A program made the position numbers and the translations under genes. Below, one piece after another: positions 53,135-62,301 of a stretch of DNA of 64,000 nucleotides (the stretch's first letter is position 1; each line of letters opens with the position of its first letter). The notes below the pieces were generated by a model, which worked only from the letters and a program-made list of their open reading frames with translations, had not been told where the DNA came from and ran no database searches. Source of the stretch: VRUE01 sp963814915. Lineage in GTDB: Bacteria; Actinomycetota; Thermoleophilia; Solirubrobacterales; 70-9. The stretch lies in the NCBI GenBank assembly GCA_963814915.1, contig CAWFEI010000008.1:22495-86494 (forward strand). The letters are read 5' to 3'.

Positions 53135-53458
53135 ATGCACGGGTTCCTGCCGATCTTCTTCCTGCTGGTCGTCCTCAAGATCCCGGTCTTCGGCGCGCTC
53201 TGGCTGATCTGGTGGGCGAGCAAGTCACCGACCCCGGAAGGCTCCCAAGACGACTCGGACGGTGGCTTCAACCCCCGCCGTCCCTTCCCCACTCGCCCTC
53301 GCGGGCCACATCACGGTTCTCCAGCCGGAACGCTTCAGAAGAGGGTCCGTGCCCGTCCAGCGGAACTTGTGAGCGACCGAAGGGAGCGGGTTCCGCAGAA
53401 CGGACACGCACCCTCTCAAGCAACCCGCTTACGCTCGCGCCGAATCGCACGCAGATAG
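53135..53458 (+). CDS. Small single-pass membrane protein
   Basis: 107 residues. One N-terminal helix (FLPIFFLLVVLKIPVFGALW, residues 4-23), then WWASKSPTPEGSQDDSDGGF and a Pro/Arg-rich stretch (PRRPFPTRPRGPHHG). Its C-terminal half crosses a large hairpin (53340-53416) and the 3' end of the convergent monooxygenase, so the true end may be earlier in evolution. The N-terminal half looks real and is preceded by a leaderless-type hexamer. Function unknown. Confidence 0.6.
   Translation: MHGFLPIFFLLVVLKIPVFGALWLIWWASKSPTPEGSQDDSDGGFNPRRPFPTRPRGPHHGSPAGTLQKRVRARPAELVSDRRERVPQNGHAPSQATRLRSRRIARR
53340..53416. repeat. Nested long hairpin after the monooxygenase gene
   Basis: Outer arms AGAGGGTCCGTGCCCGT (53340-53356) and 53400-53416 pair with 15 of 17 matches. 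Inner arms GCGGAAC (53360-53366) and GTTCCGC (53390-53396) are perfect around a 23-base loop. It begins right at the stop of the minus-strand monooxygenase gene, so it may end its transcript, but no T-run follows. Confidence 0.65.
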
Positions 53459-54753
53459 GGGTGGAAGTCGACCTCGACCGTGTGACGCTTCGAGCTGACG
53501 AAGCGCTTGTTCAGCCAGCGTTCGTACTCTCCGATCTCCCTGCGCATCGCCGCGTCCGACGGCAGCGTCGCCTTGCCGGCCAGTAGGTCGGCGACCCATT
53601 CGGCCTGCGCCTCGGCCAGCGGCATGATCGGGCCGAGCGGCTGGATGAAGCCGATGAAGTAGAGGCCCGGATTCTCGACCGAGACCGCGCGCTTGTAGAG
53701 CGGCATGCGGTTGTCGCGGGCCGTGAATACGTCCGGCGCCAGGAAGGGGAACTCGATTTCATATCCGGTGCAGTAGACGACCAGGTCGATCTCCTCTTCG
53801 CTGCCGTCGGCGAAGCGCACGCCGCGGCCGCCGCTGAAGCGGTCGATGTTCGGCTTGACCACGATGTCGCCGTGGCCGATCCGCGGCAGCAGCTCCGAGG
53901 AAACGGTCGGATGGGCCTCGAGCAGCTTGTGGTCGGGCTTGGGCAGGCCGTAGTCGGTCATCTCGCCGATCGAGAGCTTCAGCAGGCGGGCGAAGAAGAA
54001 GCGCTGCACGGCGATCGGCAGGTGGCTCATCAGCGGCGGGGACGCTTCGTCGATCGGCTTGCCGCCGAGGAACTTGGGCAGGACATAGGCGCCGCGGCGC
54101 ATCGAGATGAAGGTCTCCTCGGCGATCCGCGAAGACTCGACCGCGACGTCGACACTGGAGTTGCCGATGCCGAGCACAAGCACCCGCTTGCCGACCAGGA
54201 CATCGGGCTCGCGGTAGTGGTGGACGTGCATCTGCTCGCCCTCGAACTCCTCGGCGCCGGCGAAGCCCGGTTCGGGCCACCGCGGCTTCCAGTGGTGGCC
54301 GTTGGCGACGAGAACCGCCCGGTAGCGCTCGCTGCGGCGCTCGCCGTCGGGCCCATCGACGGTCACCTCCCACTCCCCCTCCCCCGCGTTCGCCTTTTGT
54401 CGACCTGAGCCCGACAAATCGCGAACGCTGGCGACCTCGGTGTTGAACGTGATCCGCTCGCGGAGGCCGAAGCGCTCGGCGTAGTCGTCGAAGTACTTGG
54501 CCACCTGCCAGTGACTGGCGTAGTCGGGGTAGTCGTCGGGCATCGGGAAGGCCTTGTAGGACATCAGCTTGCGGGCGCTGTTTATGTGCAGCGAGCGGTA
54601 CGCGGACGAGGTCCCGTTGTCGTTCTCATAGCGCCAGTTGCCACCGATCATCGACCCCTTCTCGAAGCAGTCGAAGGGGATGCCGCGGGCGGCCAGCACC
54701 TGACAGGCGGTGAGCCCGGAGCTTCCGGCCCCGATGACGCAGACCCTCTCCAT
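53416..54753 (-). CDS. Flavin-containing monooxygenase
   Basis: 445 residues from ATG 54753. The FAD site is CVIGAGSSGLTACQVLAARG near residues 4-23, and a second dinucleotide motif VLVLGIGNSSVDVAVESSRI binds NADPH. FEGEQMHVHHYREPD fits the family FxGxxxHxxxY signature, and YCTGYEIEFPFL lies in the typical C-terminal ATG/CTG motif. It would oxygenate a soft nucleophile (N or S) or act as a Baeyer-Villiger-type enzyme. The substrate is unknown. A frame open upstream to 55065 lies in the beta-helix gene and is not used. Confidence 0.9.
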   Translation of the reverse strand: MERVCVIGAGSSGLTACQVLAARGIPFDCFEKGSMIGGNWRYENDNGTSSAYRSLHINSARKLMSYKAFPMPDDYPDYASHWQVAKYFDDYAERFGLRERITFNTEVASVRDLSGSGRQKANAGEGEWEVTVDGPDGERRSERYRAVLVANGHHWKPRWPEPGFAGAEEFEGEQMHVHHYREPDVLVGKRVLVLGIGNSSVDVAVESSRIAEETFISMRRGAYVLPKFLGGKPIDEASPPLMSHLPIAVQRFFFARLLKLSIGEMTDYGLPKPDHKLLEAHPTVSSELLPRIGHGDIVVKPNIDRFSGGRGVRFADGSEEEIDLVVYCTGYEIEFPFLAPDVFTARDNRMPLYKRAVSVENPGLYFIGFIQPLGPIMPLAEAQAEWVADLLAGKATLPSDAAMRREIGEYERWLNKRFVSSKRHTVEVDFHPYLRAIRRERKRVA

Positions 54754-54776
54754 GCTCACAAATGTATCTGGGCCGC

Positions 54777-57700
54777 TCAGTGGCGGCGCGGCTTGAGGCG
54801 CAGGCGTCCACCCTTGAGGCGCGGGCCGGCGGCCCGCGCGGCAAGGCCCCGGCGCCCGGCACGCCGCACCAGGCGGGCGCCGCGACCGCTGAGCTTGACC
54901 CCGAGCAGGCGCCTGCGGCCGGCGGGCAATCGGTAAGCGGCGGCGCCGATCTTCACGGCGCGCCGGCCGTTGCGACCCGAGGCGCCGGAGCGCAGCCGCA
55001 CGGTCAGTCGCACGACGCCGCGGCAGACAGCGCCGGCGCCGGCGCGACAGACCAGCTTCAGCCACGCCTTGCCACCGCGGACCGCAGCGCGCCGACCCTT
55101 CAACACGGCGAGGCCGGGGCTCGCCGCGAGCGGCGGGGAGCCGGCCGCCGGGGGCGCGGCGGGGGGCGGTCCGGAGCCGGCGCCAGGGCCGGCGCCCGAG
55201 TCGCCGCCCGGCCCCGGATCGGCGGGACCTTCGGGATCAGGCGGGGTCGAGTCGGCCGGGATCGGCAGGCAGGCCGAGAACTCCGAGGTTCCGTCGGGAT
55301 CCCCCGGATCGAGGTCGGTCGCGGTCGCGGTCAGGAGCTGTTCGGGGGCGGTCGACGGTAGATTCGCTTCGATTGTCGCGTCGCCGCCGGCGTCGGTCGT
55401 GACGATGGCGGCGCCGAGCAGCGTCCTGCCCTCGCCGTTGCCCGATTCGTCGCAGGACGGGCTGGCGAAGAACTCGAGCCGGTATTTGTGTTCGGGCTCC
55501 GACCCGAGGCTCCCGGTCACGGTCGTTTCGCCGAATTCGGTCAGGGCGGTGGCCAGCTCGGGGTAATTCTGGCCGCGGTTGGCGGGGGTTTCGTCTGCAT
55601 CGAGCGGGTCGTTGGCCTCGACGCCGGCGGCGCCGACCAGGTCGATGCCGAGGTCGCCGTTCGCGTAGATCGAGTTGCCGAGCAGACGGTTGTCGAAGCT
55701 GGTCGATCCGCTGACCCGGATCCCGTTCTCGGCGTTGGCGGAGATCGTGTTTCCCTCCCCGGCTGCCGTGCCCCCGACCGCCACCCCGGTCGAGTTGGCG
55801 ATGTCGACGCCGGTGGCGCCGTTGCCGCGCGCCAGCGCGCCGTCGACGCTGGTCCCGATCCGGTTGCCGAGGATCGCGCTGGTGTCGGTCGCAAGCAGCA
55901 TCGAGATGCCGTCGACGGCGTTGGCGGAGATCGTGTTTCCCTCCCCAGCGCCAGAGCCGCCGATCGTCGCCGCGTCTGGAATCGACGCATCGATGCCGGC
56001 CGAGTTGTTGCCCAGCGGCGTTTCCCCGTCAACCGCGAGGCCGATCAGGTTGCCCTGAATCACCGGGGCGGCCGCGCTGGAGCTGATCGAGATGCCATGG
56101 TTGCCGTTGCCTGAGATCGCGTTGCCCGCGCCGGCCCGGCCGATCCGCTCTTCGTCGCCCGCGACCAACACTCCGACCCCGGTATTGCCACGATCTTCGA
56201 GCCCGCTGGGATCGGTGCCGATCAGGTTGCCGAGCAGCTCCGTGCGGAGCGAGTTTTCGAGCCGCACACCCTCGGTCCCGTTGCCGGAGACGACGTTGCC
56301 CTCCGCGGCGCCTTCCCCCCCGATCGTGTTTTCGGCCGCCAGGCCGCTGACCAGGATTCCGCTGAAGTCGTTGGCGAGCACGCTGTCGCCGTCGGCGGCC
56401 AGGCCGACGTAGTTGCCGACGACGCTGTTGCCGACGGTTTCGGCCCCGCTCAGCCAGATCCCGCCCGATTCGTTGCCCGAGATCACGTTGTGCTCGCCCA
56501 CCCCGCCGCCGCCGATCTGGTTGCCGGAGCCTTTGCTGATCAGCACCCCGGTGTCCTGGCTACCGGGGGCGGAGAGACCGGTCGCGTCCGGGCCGAGGTA
56601 GTTGCCGAGCACCGAGTTTTCGTCGCCGCTGAAGATTTCGACTCCGTACTGGCCATTTCCCGAAATGACGTTGCCGGCGCCGGCCGCGCTACCGCCGATC
56701 GTCGTGCCGTTGGTCGCGATAACTCGCAGGCCGGCGTTGGTGCTTGGGCGCGGCAGGGTGCCGCCGGCATCGGTGCCGATGTAGTTGCCCTCGACCTTGT
56801 TGCCTTCGCCGGCGCCGCTGATGACGACCCCGAACTGCCCGGCGGCGGAGATCACGTTGCGGGCGCCGGCCGTGGCGCCACCGATCGTGTTGTCGGCAGC
56901 GTCGCCCCCGACGGATACTCCGAACGTGCCGTTGCCCTGCCCGGTGGTCCCGTCGGGCCCGATGCCGATGTAGTTGCCCTCGACTTTGTTGCCGCTGACT
57001 TCGGCGCCTGAGATCCGCACGCCGGTCGAGGTGTTGCCGGCGATCACGTTGCGCCTGGCGGCGCTGGTTCCGCCAATCGTCACCCCTTGCGCATCTTCCC
57101 CCAGCGAGATCCCCACCGGCTGCGCCAGGGTCCCGGTGCCGGCCAGATCGATTCCGACGTAGTTGCCGGAGACGGTCACCGTGCCGTCCTCGATCAGGAC
57201 CCCGTTGACCCCGTTGGCCGAGATCACGTTGCAGGCGTCGTCGCAGGCCGCCGTCGACTGTGCGGGCGCCGAGACCGCGCCGCCGATCGTCTGCGAGCCG
57301 CTGCTGTTCAGCCAGACACCGCTCCCCGTGTTGGGGACCGCGCCGCTGCCGCTGGCGCTCGCCCCGATGAAATTGCCTTCGATCTTCGCCCCTGAGCTGC
57401 TGCCGAAGACCCAGATCCCGGTGGAGTTGCCGGAGATCACGTTGCGTTCGGCGACGCTGCTTCCGCCGATCCTCGTCGAGTAACCGTCCTCGACCCGGAT
57501 CCCGGTGCCGTTGCCGAGCGCCGATGCCCCCGAGGCGACGGTGCCGATCCGGTTGCCGCGGAAGACCGTGTCGGAGGAGGCGGAGACGATCCGCACGCCG
57601 GCCGTGGTATTGCCCGAGATCAGATTCGCTTCGATCCAGACTTCGTCGGCGCTCACCTGGATTCCGAACTGGTTCGCCATCGCCCCCGTGCCGGCGGTGT

Positions 57701-58241
57701 TCGTACCGATCTGGCTGCGCTTGATCAGGGTCTGCTCGCTGTTGACGAGGATCCCGACTTCGGTGAAGCGGCCGACCGTGAGGCCGCAGACGAGGCTCTT
57801 CTGTCCGTTGATCTGCAGCCCGATGTCGACCGCTCCTTGGCCGTCGATGAAGATCGCGTTGGCCGGCGTCGTGGCGCATTCGGGATCGCTCCCGGCGTTG
57901 ATCTCGACCCGCTTGGCGAGGGTCGGCAGCGGCGAAGCGGGCTGGATCGTCATCGCGCCGGAGAAGCCGATCGTGTGCGATCCGCCTTCGGGGTCGAGCG
58001 CGTTTGCCTCCTGGATCGCGGCGCGCAGCGTGCAGTCGGCCTCGCTGCCGTCGTCGTTCGGGTCGCAGTCGCCGTCGCCCGCAGCGCCGTCGGTGCTGTC
58101 GAGGTTGCTGGCGACGACGAAGCTGTCGGGCGCCGCCTGCGCCGCGGCGGCCGCCACCAGCCAGAACACGGCAGCGACGGTCAACAGCATGGCGAGCCGA
58201 GCGGGGCCACGCGCCCGGCGCTGCGATTCCTCGAGTCCCAT
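54777..58241 (-). CDS. Secreted right-handed beta-helix repeat protein (CSLREA-type)
   Basis: 1154 residues from ATG 58241 (GTG 58265 possible). A signal peptide (LAMLLTVAAVFWLVAAAAAQ) leads to a CSLREA-like motif: CDPNDDGSEADCTLRAAIQE. From about residue 130 to 900 there are many NNTIGG...GNVISGN...GVxI...GNYIG-type coils, the pattern of NosD/parallel beta-helix proteins. A Pro/Gly linker (PADPGPGGDSGAGPGAGSGP) and a basic C-terminal domain (VRLTVRLRSGASGRNGRRAV, RLKGGRLRLKPRRH) follow. It is probably a cell-surface or polysaccharide-binding protein. No enzymatic residues can be named. Confidence 0.85.
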   Translation of the reverse strand: MGLEESQRRARGPARLAMLLTVAAVFWLVAAAAAQAAPDSFVVASNLDSTDGAAGDGDCDPNDDGSEADCTLRAAIQEANALDPEGGSHTIGFSGAMTIQPASPLPTLAKRVEINAGSDPECATTPANAIFIDGQGAVDIGLQINGQKSLVCGLTVGRFTEVGILVNSEQTLIKRSQIGTNTAGTGAMANQFGIQVSADEVWIEANLISGNTTAGVRIVSASSDTVFRGNRIGTVASGASALGNGTGIRVEDGYSTRIGGSSVAERNVISGNSTGIWVFGSSSGAKIEGNFIGASASGSGAVPNTGSGVWLNSSGSQTIGGAVSAPAQSTAACDDACNVISANGVNGVLIEDGTVTVSGNYVGIDLAGTGTLAQPVGISLGEDAQGVTIGGTSAARRNVIAGNTSTGVRISGAEVSGNKVEGNYIGIGPDGTTGQGNGTFGVSVGGDAADNTIGGATAGARNVISAAGQFGVVISGAGEGNKVEGNYIGTDAGGTLPRPSTNAGLRVIATNGTTIGGSAAGAGNVISGNGQYGVEIFSGDENSVLGNYLGPDATGLSAPGSQDTGVLISKGSGNQIGGGGVGEHNVISGNESGGIWLSGAETVGNSVVGNYVGLAADGDSVLANDFSGILVSGLAAENTIGGEGAAEGNVVSGNGTEGVRLENSLRTELLGNLIGTDPSGLEDRGNTGVGVLVAGDEERIGRAGAGNAISGNGNHGISISSSAAAPVIQGNLIGLAVDGETPLGNNSAGIDASIPDAATIGGSGAGEGNTISANAVDGISMLLATDTSAILGNRIGTSVDGALARGNGATGVDIANSTGVAVGGTAAGEGNTISANAENGIRVSGSTSFDNRLLGNSIYANGDLGIDLVGAAGVEANDPLDADETPANRGQNYPELATALTEFGETTVTGSLGSEPEHKYRLEFFASPSCDESGNGEGRTLLGAAIVTTDAGGDATIEANLPSTAPEQLLTATATDLDPGDPDGTSEFSACLPIPADSTPPDPEGPADPGPGGDSGAGPGAGSGPPPAAPPAAGSPPLAASPGLAVLKGRRAAVRGGKAWLKLVCRAGAGAVCRGVVRLTVRLRSGASGRNGRRAVKIGAAAYRLPAGRRRLLGVKLSGRGARLVRRAGRRGLAARAAGPRLKGGRLRLKPRRH

Positions 58242-58332
58242 CGCCAGCGAGGATGCAGCCCCCACGCGGCGGCTTCAATGGCTTGCTCCGCATACTTTCG
58301 GCCCGCCTCCGAAGGCTTTCCAGGGACGTGGG

Positions 58333-58338
58333 TATGGT
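58333..58338 (+). promoter_or_regulatory. Candidate -10 element, LuxR-family gene (leaderless)
   Basis: TATGGT ends seven bases before ATG 58346. It argues for ATG 58346 over ATG 58334, which would overlap the hexamer. Confidence 0.4.
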
Positions 58339-58345
58339 CCCGTCA

Positions 58346-61156
58346 ATGCCCGGCGCGGCAAAGCAGAGCTCGTCCGCGGCGCCGACGAGCGAGCGCCTGC
58401 TGGAGCGGGTGGACGAGCGCCGGGCGCTGGCCGACGCGATGCGGGCCGCGCAGCAGGGCGAGGGCGGGGTCGCGATCGTCGAAGGGCCGGCCGGGGTCGG
58501 CAAGACGGCGCTGCTGGAGGCCTTCCGGACCGGCGCCGGGAACGGAGCGACGGGGGCCACCGCCCGCGGCTCGGAGCTGGAGAGCGAGTTTGCCTTCGGC
58601 GTCGTCCTGCAGCTGCTCGACCCGCTGGTCTCCGGCGACGGCGGCGCCACCTTCGAGGGCGCGGCCGCACTCGCCCGGCCGCTGTTCGAGCGGGCCGAGA
58701 TCGAGACCGGGCGCGACGCGATCTTCCCCCTGCTGCACGGCCTGCACTGGCTCTGCGCCAACCTCGGCGAGCGGGCGCCGCTGGTGCTCTGCGTCGATGA
58801 TCTGCAGTGGGTCGACGAGCCGTCGCTGCGCTTTCTCGCCTACCTGGGGGCGCGCGTGGCCGAGCTGCCGGTGCTGATCGTGGGAGCCCGGCGCAGCGGC
58901 GAGCCGAGCAGCGCCGAAGGAGTGTTGGACGAGATCGTGGCCTTGCCGGGCGCGACACGACTACTCCCGGCGGAGCTAAGCGAGAGCGCCGTCGCCGAGC
59001 TCGCCCAGCGCGAGCTCGGCGAGGCGGCGACCGCCGACCTGAGCAGCGAGTGCTGGCGTCGCAGCGGAGGCAACCCCCTGTTCGTGCGCGAGCTACTGCG
59101 CGTGGCACGCGAGGCCGAGGATCCCAATGGCGAAGCGCTCAAGAGCGACCTCCCGGAAACCGTCGCCAACCTGGTGAGGCGCCGGGTGGACCGGATGCCG
59201 GCCGCTACGCGGGGAGTGGCGGGAGCGCTGGCGATCCTGGGCGACTCGGCCACGGTGGCCGAGATCGAAGCGGTCGCCGATCTGCCCGCCAACGACACCC
59301 ACGCCGGGCTCGACCGGCTCGCCGCGGCGGACCTGATCGATCCCGCCGGCCGCCTCGGCTTCCGCCACCCGATCATGCGCCAGGCGGTCGCCGAGGCGAT
59401 CCCGGCCGGCGAGCAGGCGGCCCTGCGGATGCGCGCCGCGCGCGCGGTCGCTCCGCGCGATCCCAAGCGCGCCGCCACCCATTTGATCGACGCCCGGCCC
59501 GACGGCCCGAGCGGCGAGCCGTGGGCCGCCGACCTACTGCGCAGCGCGGCCACGGTAGCCCGCGCCGGCGAAGAGGCGATCGCCTACCTGCGCCGCGCTC
59601 TGGAGGAGCCGATGGGAGAGGGCAAGCGACGCGAGACGCTGCTCGACCTGGGCAGGATCGAGGCGAGCGCCGGCGACGGCGAGGCGCTCGGGCACCTGGC
59701 CGAGGCAGGCAGCCTCGCCACCGACCCGGTCGAGCGAGCGCGCATCGCCCTGGTCCGGGGCGACGCGCTCTTCCACCTCGCCGCCCTGGAGGAATGCTCG
59801 GCCGTCTGCCGCGAGGCGATCGCCGAGCTGGGCGGAGCGGACCGCGAGCTGCGCCTGGCCCTGGAGGCGACCGCGCTCAACGCCGACGCGCTGCGCGGCG
59901 TCAACCGCAAGCGCCCGACAGAGCTGGCCGAGGAGGTCTCGGCAGCCGTCACGGCCGGGGAGCGGGCGGTGCTGGTGCACGTGGTCGCCGACCTCGCCGC
60001 GACCGGGGCGGAGCCGGCCGATGCGGTCGCGGCGCTCGGCCGGCGGGCGCTGGCCGGCGGCCGGCTGCTCGAGGAGGTCGGCCCATCTTCGCCGATCTAC
60101 ATCTACGCGGGCACGGCGATGGCCTGGGCCGGCGACCACGACGCCGTGCTCGAGCTGACCACCGCGGGGCTGCGCGAGGCGCGCCGGCGTGGCTCGGCGA
60201 TCGGGGTCAGCTACTCGGCGGCCTTGCGCTCCGGCACGGCGCTGCTGGCGGGGGACCTGGCGCTGGCGGAGGCCGACGCCGAGCTTGTCGTCTCGGAACT
60301 GCCGGGCGCCGACCCGATGGCCTACGCGGCGGCGCTGGCATGGCTGATCGAAGCCCTGATCGAGCGCGGGCGACTCGCCGACGCCCGCGCCGCCCTGGAG
60401 CGCAGTGGCCTGACCGGAGAGCTACCCGAGCTGGGCACGATCGATCACCTGCTGCTGGCCCGCGGCTCGCTGTCCCGTGCCGAGGGAGACACCGAGCTGG
60501 CCCTGAGCGAAGTCGAAGAGGTCGGCCGCCGAGCCACCCGGGCCCGCTACCTCAACCCCGCCGCGATGGCCTGGCGCTCACGCAGCGCCGGCCTGCTCGC
60601 CGGCGACGGCAACCGCGACCTTGCGATCGAACGGGTCGAGGAAGAGCTCACCCGCGCCCGCGCCTTCGGCGCCCGCCGCGCGATCGGAGTGGCGCTGCGC
60701 AGGCGCGGCGCGATCGCCGGGGGCGAGGAAGGGCTGGCCGACCTGCGCGAGGCGATCGACCTGCTCGACGGCGCCGCGCGGGTCGAGCACGCCCGGGCCG
60801 TGGTCGAGCTGGGCGAAGCGCTGCACGCCGCCGGGCGGGAGGACGCCCGCGAGACGCTCTACCGCGGCATGGACCTCGCCCACCGCTCGGGCGCCCACGC
60901 GCTGGTAGAGGAGGCGATGGACGGGCTGCGCGCCACCGGGGCACGGCCGCGGCGGCCGCGGGTCACGGGCATCGATGCGCTCACGCCGCAGGAGCGGCGG
61001 ATTGCCCAGATGGCCGCCGAGAGGGCAGGCAACCGCGAGATCGCCGAGGCGCTCTTCCTCACCCGCCGCACGGTCGAGATGCACCTCTCCAACGCCTACC
61101 GCAAGCTCGGGATCGATTCGCGGGAGGAGCTCCCCGACGCGCTCGGCGCCGCTTAG
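58346..61156 (+). CDS. LAL-type LuxR-family transcriptional regulator with AAA ATPase
   Basis: 936 residues from ATG 58346. The N-terminal P-loop ATPase has Walker A GPAGVGKTALLEAF (about residues 49-62) and Walker B PLVLCVDDLQWVDE. A long helical TPR-like region (about 330-850) follows, and a C-terminal LuxR HTH at about 868-930 (LTPQERRIAQMAAERAGNRE, RRTVEMHLSNAYRKLGIDSR). Such large ATP-binding regulators activate sugar or secondary-metabolism operons. It lies between three secreted-protein genes, divergent from the beta-helix gene and overlapping the next minus-strand gene by four bases, so it may control surface proteins. Confidence 0.9.
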   Translation: MPGAAKQSSSAAPTSERLLERVDERRALADAMRAAQQGEGGVAIVEGPAGVGKTALLEAFRTGAGNGATGATARGSELESEFAFGVVLQLLDPLVSGDGGATFEGAAALARPLFERAEIETGRDAIFPLLHGLHWLCANLGERAPLVLCVDDLQWVDEPSLRFLAYLGARVAELPVLIVGARRSGEPSSAEGVLDEIVALPGATRLLPAELSESAVAELAQRELGEAATADLSSECWRRSGGNPLFVRELLRVAREAEDPNGEALKSDLPETVANLVRRRVDRMPAATRGVAGALAILGDSATVAEIEAVADLPANDTHAGLDRLAAADLIDPAGRLGFRHPIMRQAVAEAIPAGEQAALRMRAARAVAPRDPKRAATHLIDARPDGPSGEPWAADLLRSAATVARAGEEAIAYLRRALEEPMGEGKRRETLLDLGRIEASAGDGEALGHLAEAGSLATDPVERARIALVRGDALFHLAALEECSAVCREAIAELGGADRELRLALEATALNADALRGVNRKRPTELAEEVSAAVTAGERAVLVHVVADLAATGAEPADAVAALGRRALAGGRLLEEVGPSSPIYIYAGTAMAWAGDHDAVLELTTAGLREARRRGSAIGVSYSAALRSGTALLAGDLALAEADAELVVSELPGADPMAYAAALAWLIEALIERGRLADARAALERSGLTGELPELGTIDHLLLARGSLSRAEGDTELALSEVEEVGRRATRARYLNPAAMAWRSRSAGLLAGDGNRDLAIERVEEELTRARAFGARRAIGVALRRRGAIAGGEEGLADLREAIDLLDGAARVEHARAVVELGEALHAAGREDARETLYRGMDLAHRSGAHALVEEAMDGLRATGARPRRPRVTGIDALTPQERRIAQMAAERAGNREIAEALFLTRRTVEMHLSNAYRKLGIDSREELPDALGAA

Positions 61157-62301
61157 CGGAGGTCGAGGGTGAGAAGGTTGACGCGCTTCTTGCCCCGCTT
61201 GCCGCGCTTGGACTTGCGGAAGGTCACAGCCTTGCCGCGGCGCACGGTGCTGCCGGTAACCGGCTTGAAGACGAGCCTGACCGGGACGGTCAGCTTGCCG
61301 CGCCGGCGCAGCTTCGCCTTCCCCGCCCGGGTCAGCTTGACGGTGAGGTAGGCCTTGCCGGCGCTCTTGACGCGGCGCTTGGCGGGGATCAGCAGCTTTG
61401 TCTTGCGCCGCTTTGCCCTCGACTTCCCCTTGCGCCTACCGCGCGCCTTGCTGACGCTTGCGCGCGCCGAGCGGAGCAGGGGCGCGAAGGCGCGCAGCAG
61501 GCCAGGGCCGGGCGCGGCGACGCCGAGCCGGGCGCGCGTTCCGCCCGGCAACAGCTTGAGGCCGGGCAGGAGGCGGAAGGGAGCGGGGGGCGGAGTGACG
61601 AGCGGCGGCGTGACCGGAGCGACGGTTTCGGCGACCGGGGTCGTCGTCGGCGCCGGCTGGTAATCGCCGTTGACGAGCACCGCCGATTCGAATCGACCAC
61701 CGGCCTGTATCGCCTGCTGCCCGGCGCGGACCGGAGGGATGAAGTAGGAGAACGAGGCGTTGACCGCCGGGTCCGCCGACGAGCCGGCGACGTGCACCGG
61801 CAACGAGCTGTTCAGGTCGAGCATGGTGACCCCGAGATAGTCGACGACCTCGACCGGCTCGCCGTCGATGTTTTCGACAGTGTTGACGGCCGACAGATTG
61901 ACCGGCAGTTCGTTGACCGTGTTCGGAGTCGGCGTGAATACCGGGCTCTCGGACGGCGCCGTGCAGCAGATGATCCCGGCCGGAGGAGACCCCGCCTGCG
62001 AGCGGAAGGCCCGCATCACGGTGAAGACCATCGGCCCGACGTTCGGCCCGGTGCGCACCCGGGCACGGGTGATCGTCCAGCTGCCAGGCGGCGTCTGCGA
62101 GGTCCAGGCTCCCCCGGCCTCGCTGCCAAAGAGCGTGCAGCCCGGCGCCACGCCAAAGCCCACGAACGTCTGGCAGTTGACGCCGGCGTTGGCCGTGAGG
62201 TTGAGCGGAGCGCCGACGGTGACGGCACCAGCGGCTGGTGGCAAGAGCAGGGCGACCACCAGCGCGGCCGTCGCCCCGAACAGTGATCCGGCGCGCCTCA
62301 T
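61153..62301 (-). CDS. Secreted protein with basic C-terminal domain
   Basis: 382 residues. Signal peptide MRRAGSLFGATAALVVALLL followed by PPAAGA. The N-terminal 200 residues have no clear family match but are rich in Thr/Val/Pro (ANAGVNCQTFVGFGVAPGCT and the paired CC in GIICCTAPS suggest disulfides). A Pro/Thr linker precedes a Lys/Arg-rich C-terminus (KSRAKRRKTKLLIPAKRRVK, LTRAGKAKLRRRGKLTVPVR). The neighbouring secreted genes share such a C-terminus. Its start overlaps the next gene's stop (62298-62301). Function unknown. Confidence 0.7.
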   Translation of the reverse strand: MRRAGSLFGATAALVVALLLPPAAGAVTVGAPLNLTANAGVNCQTFVGFGVAPGCTLFGSEAGGAWTSQTPPGSWTITRARVRTGPNVGPMVFTVMRAFRSQAGSPPAGIICCTAPSESPVFTPTPNTVNELPVNLSAVNTVENIDGEPVEVVDYLGVTMLDLNSSLPVHVAGSSADPAVNASFSYFIPPVRAGQQAIQAGGRFESAVLVNGDYQPAPTTTPVAETVAPVTPPLVTPPPAPFRLLPGLKLLPGGTRARLGVAAPGPGLLRAFAPLLRSARASVSKARGRRKGKSRAKRRKTKLLIPAKRRVKSAGKAYLTVKLTRAGKAKLRRRGKLTVPVRLVFKPVTGSTVRRGKAVTFRKSKRGKRGKKRVNLLTLDLR

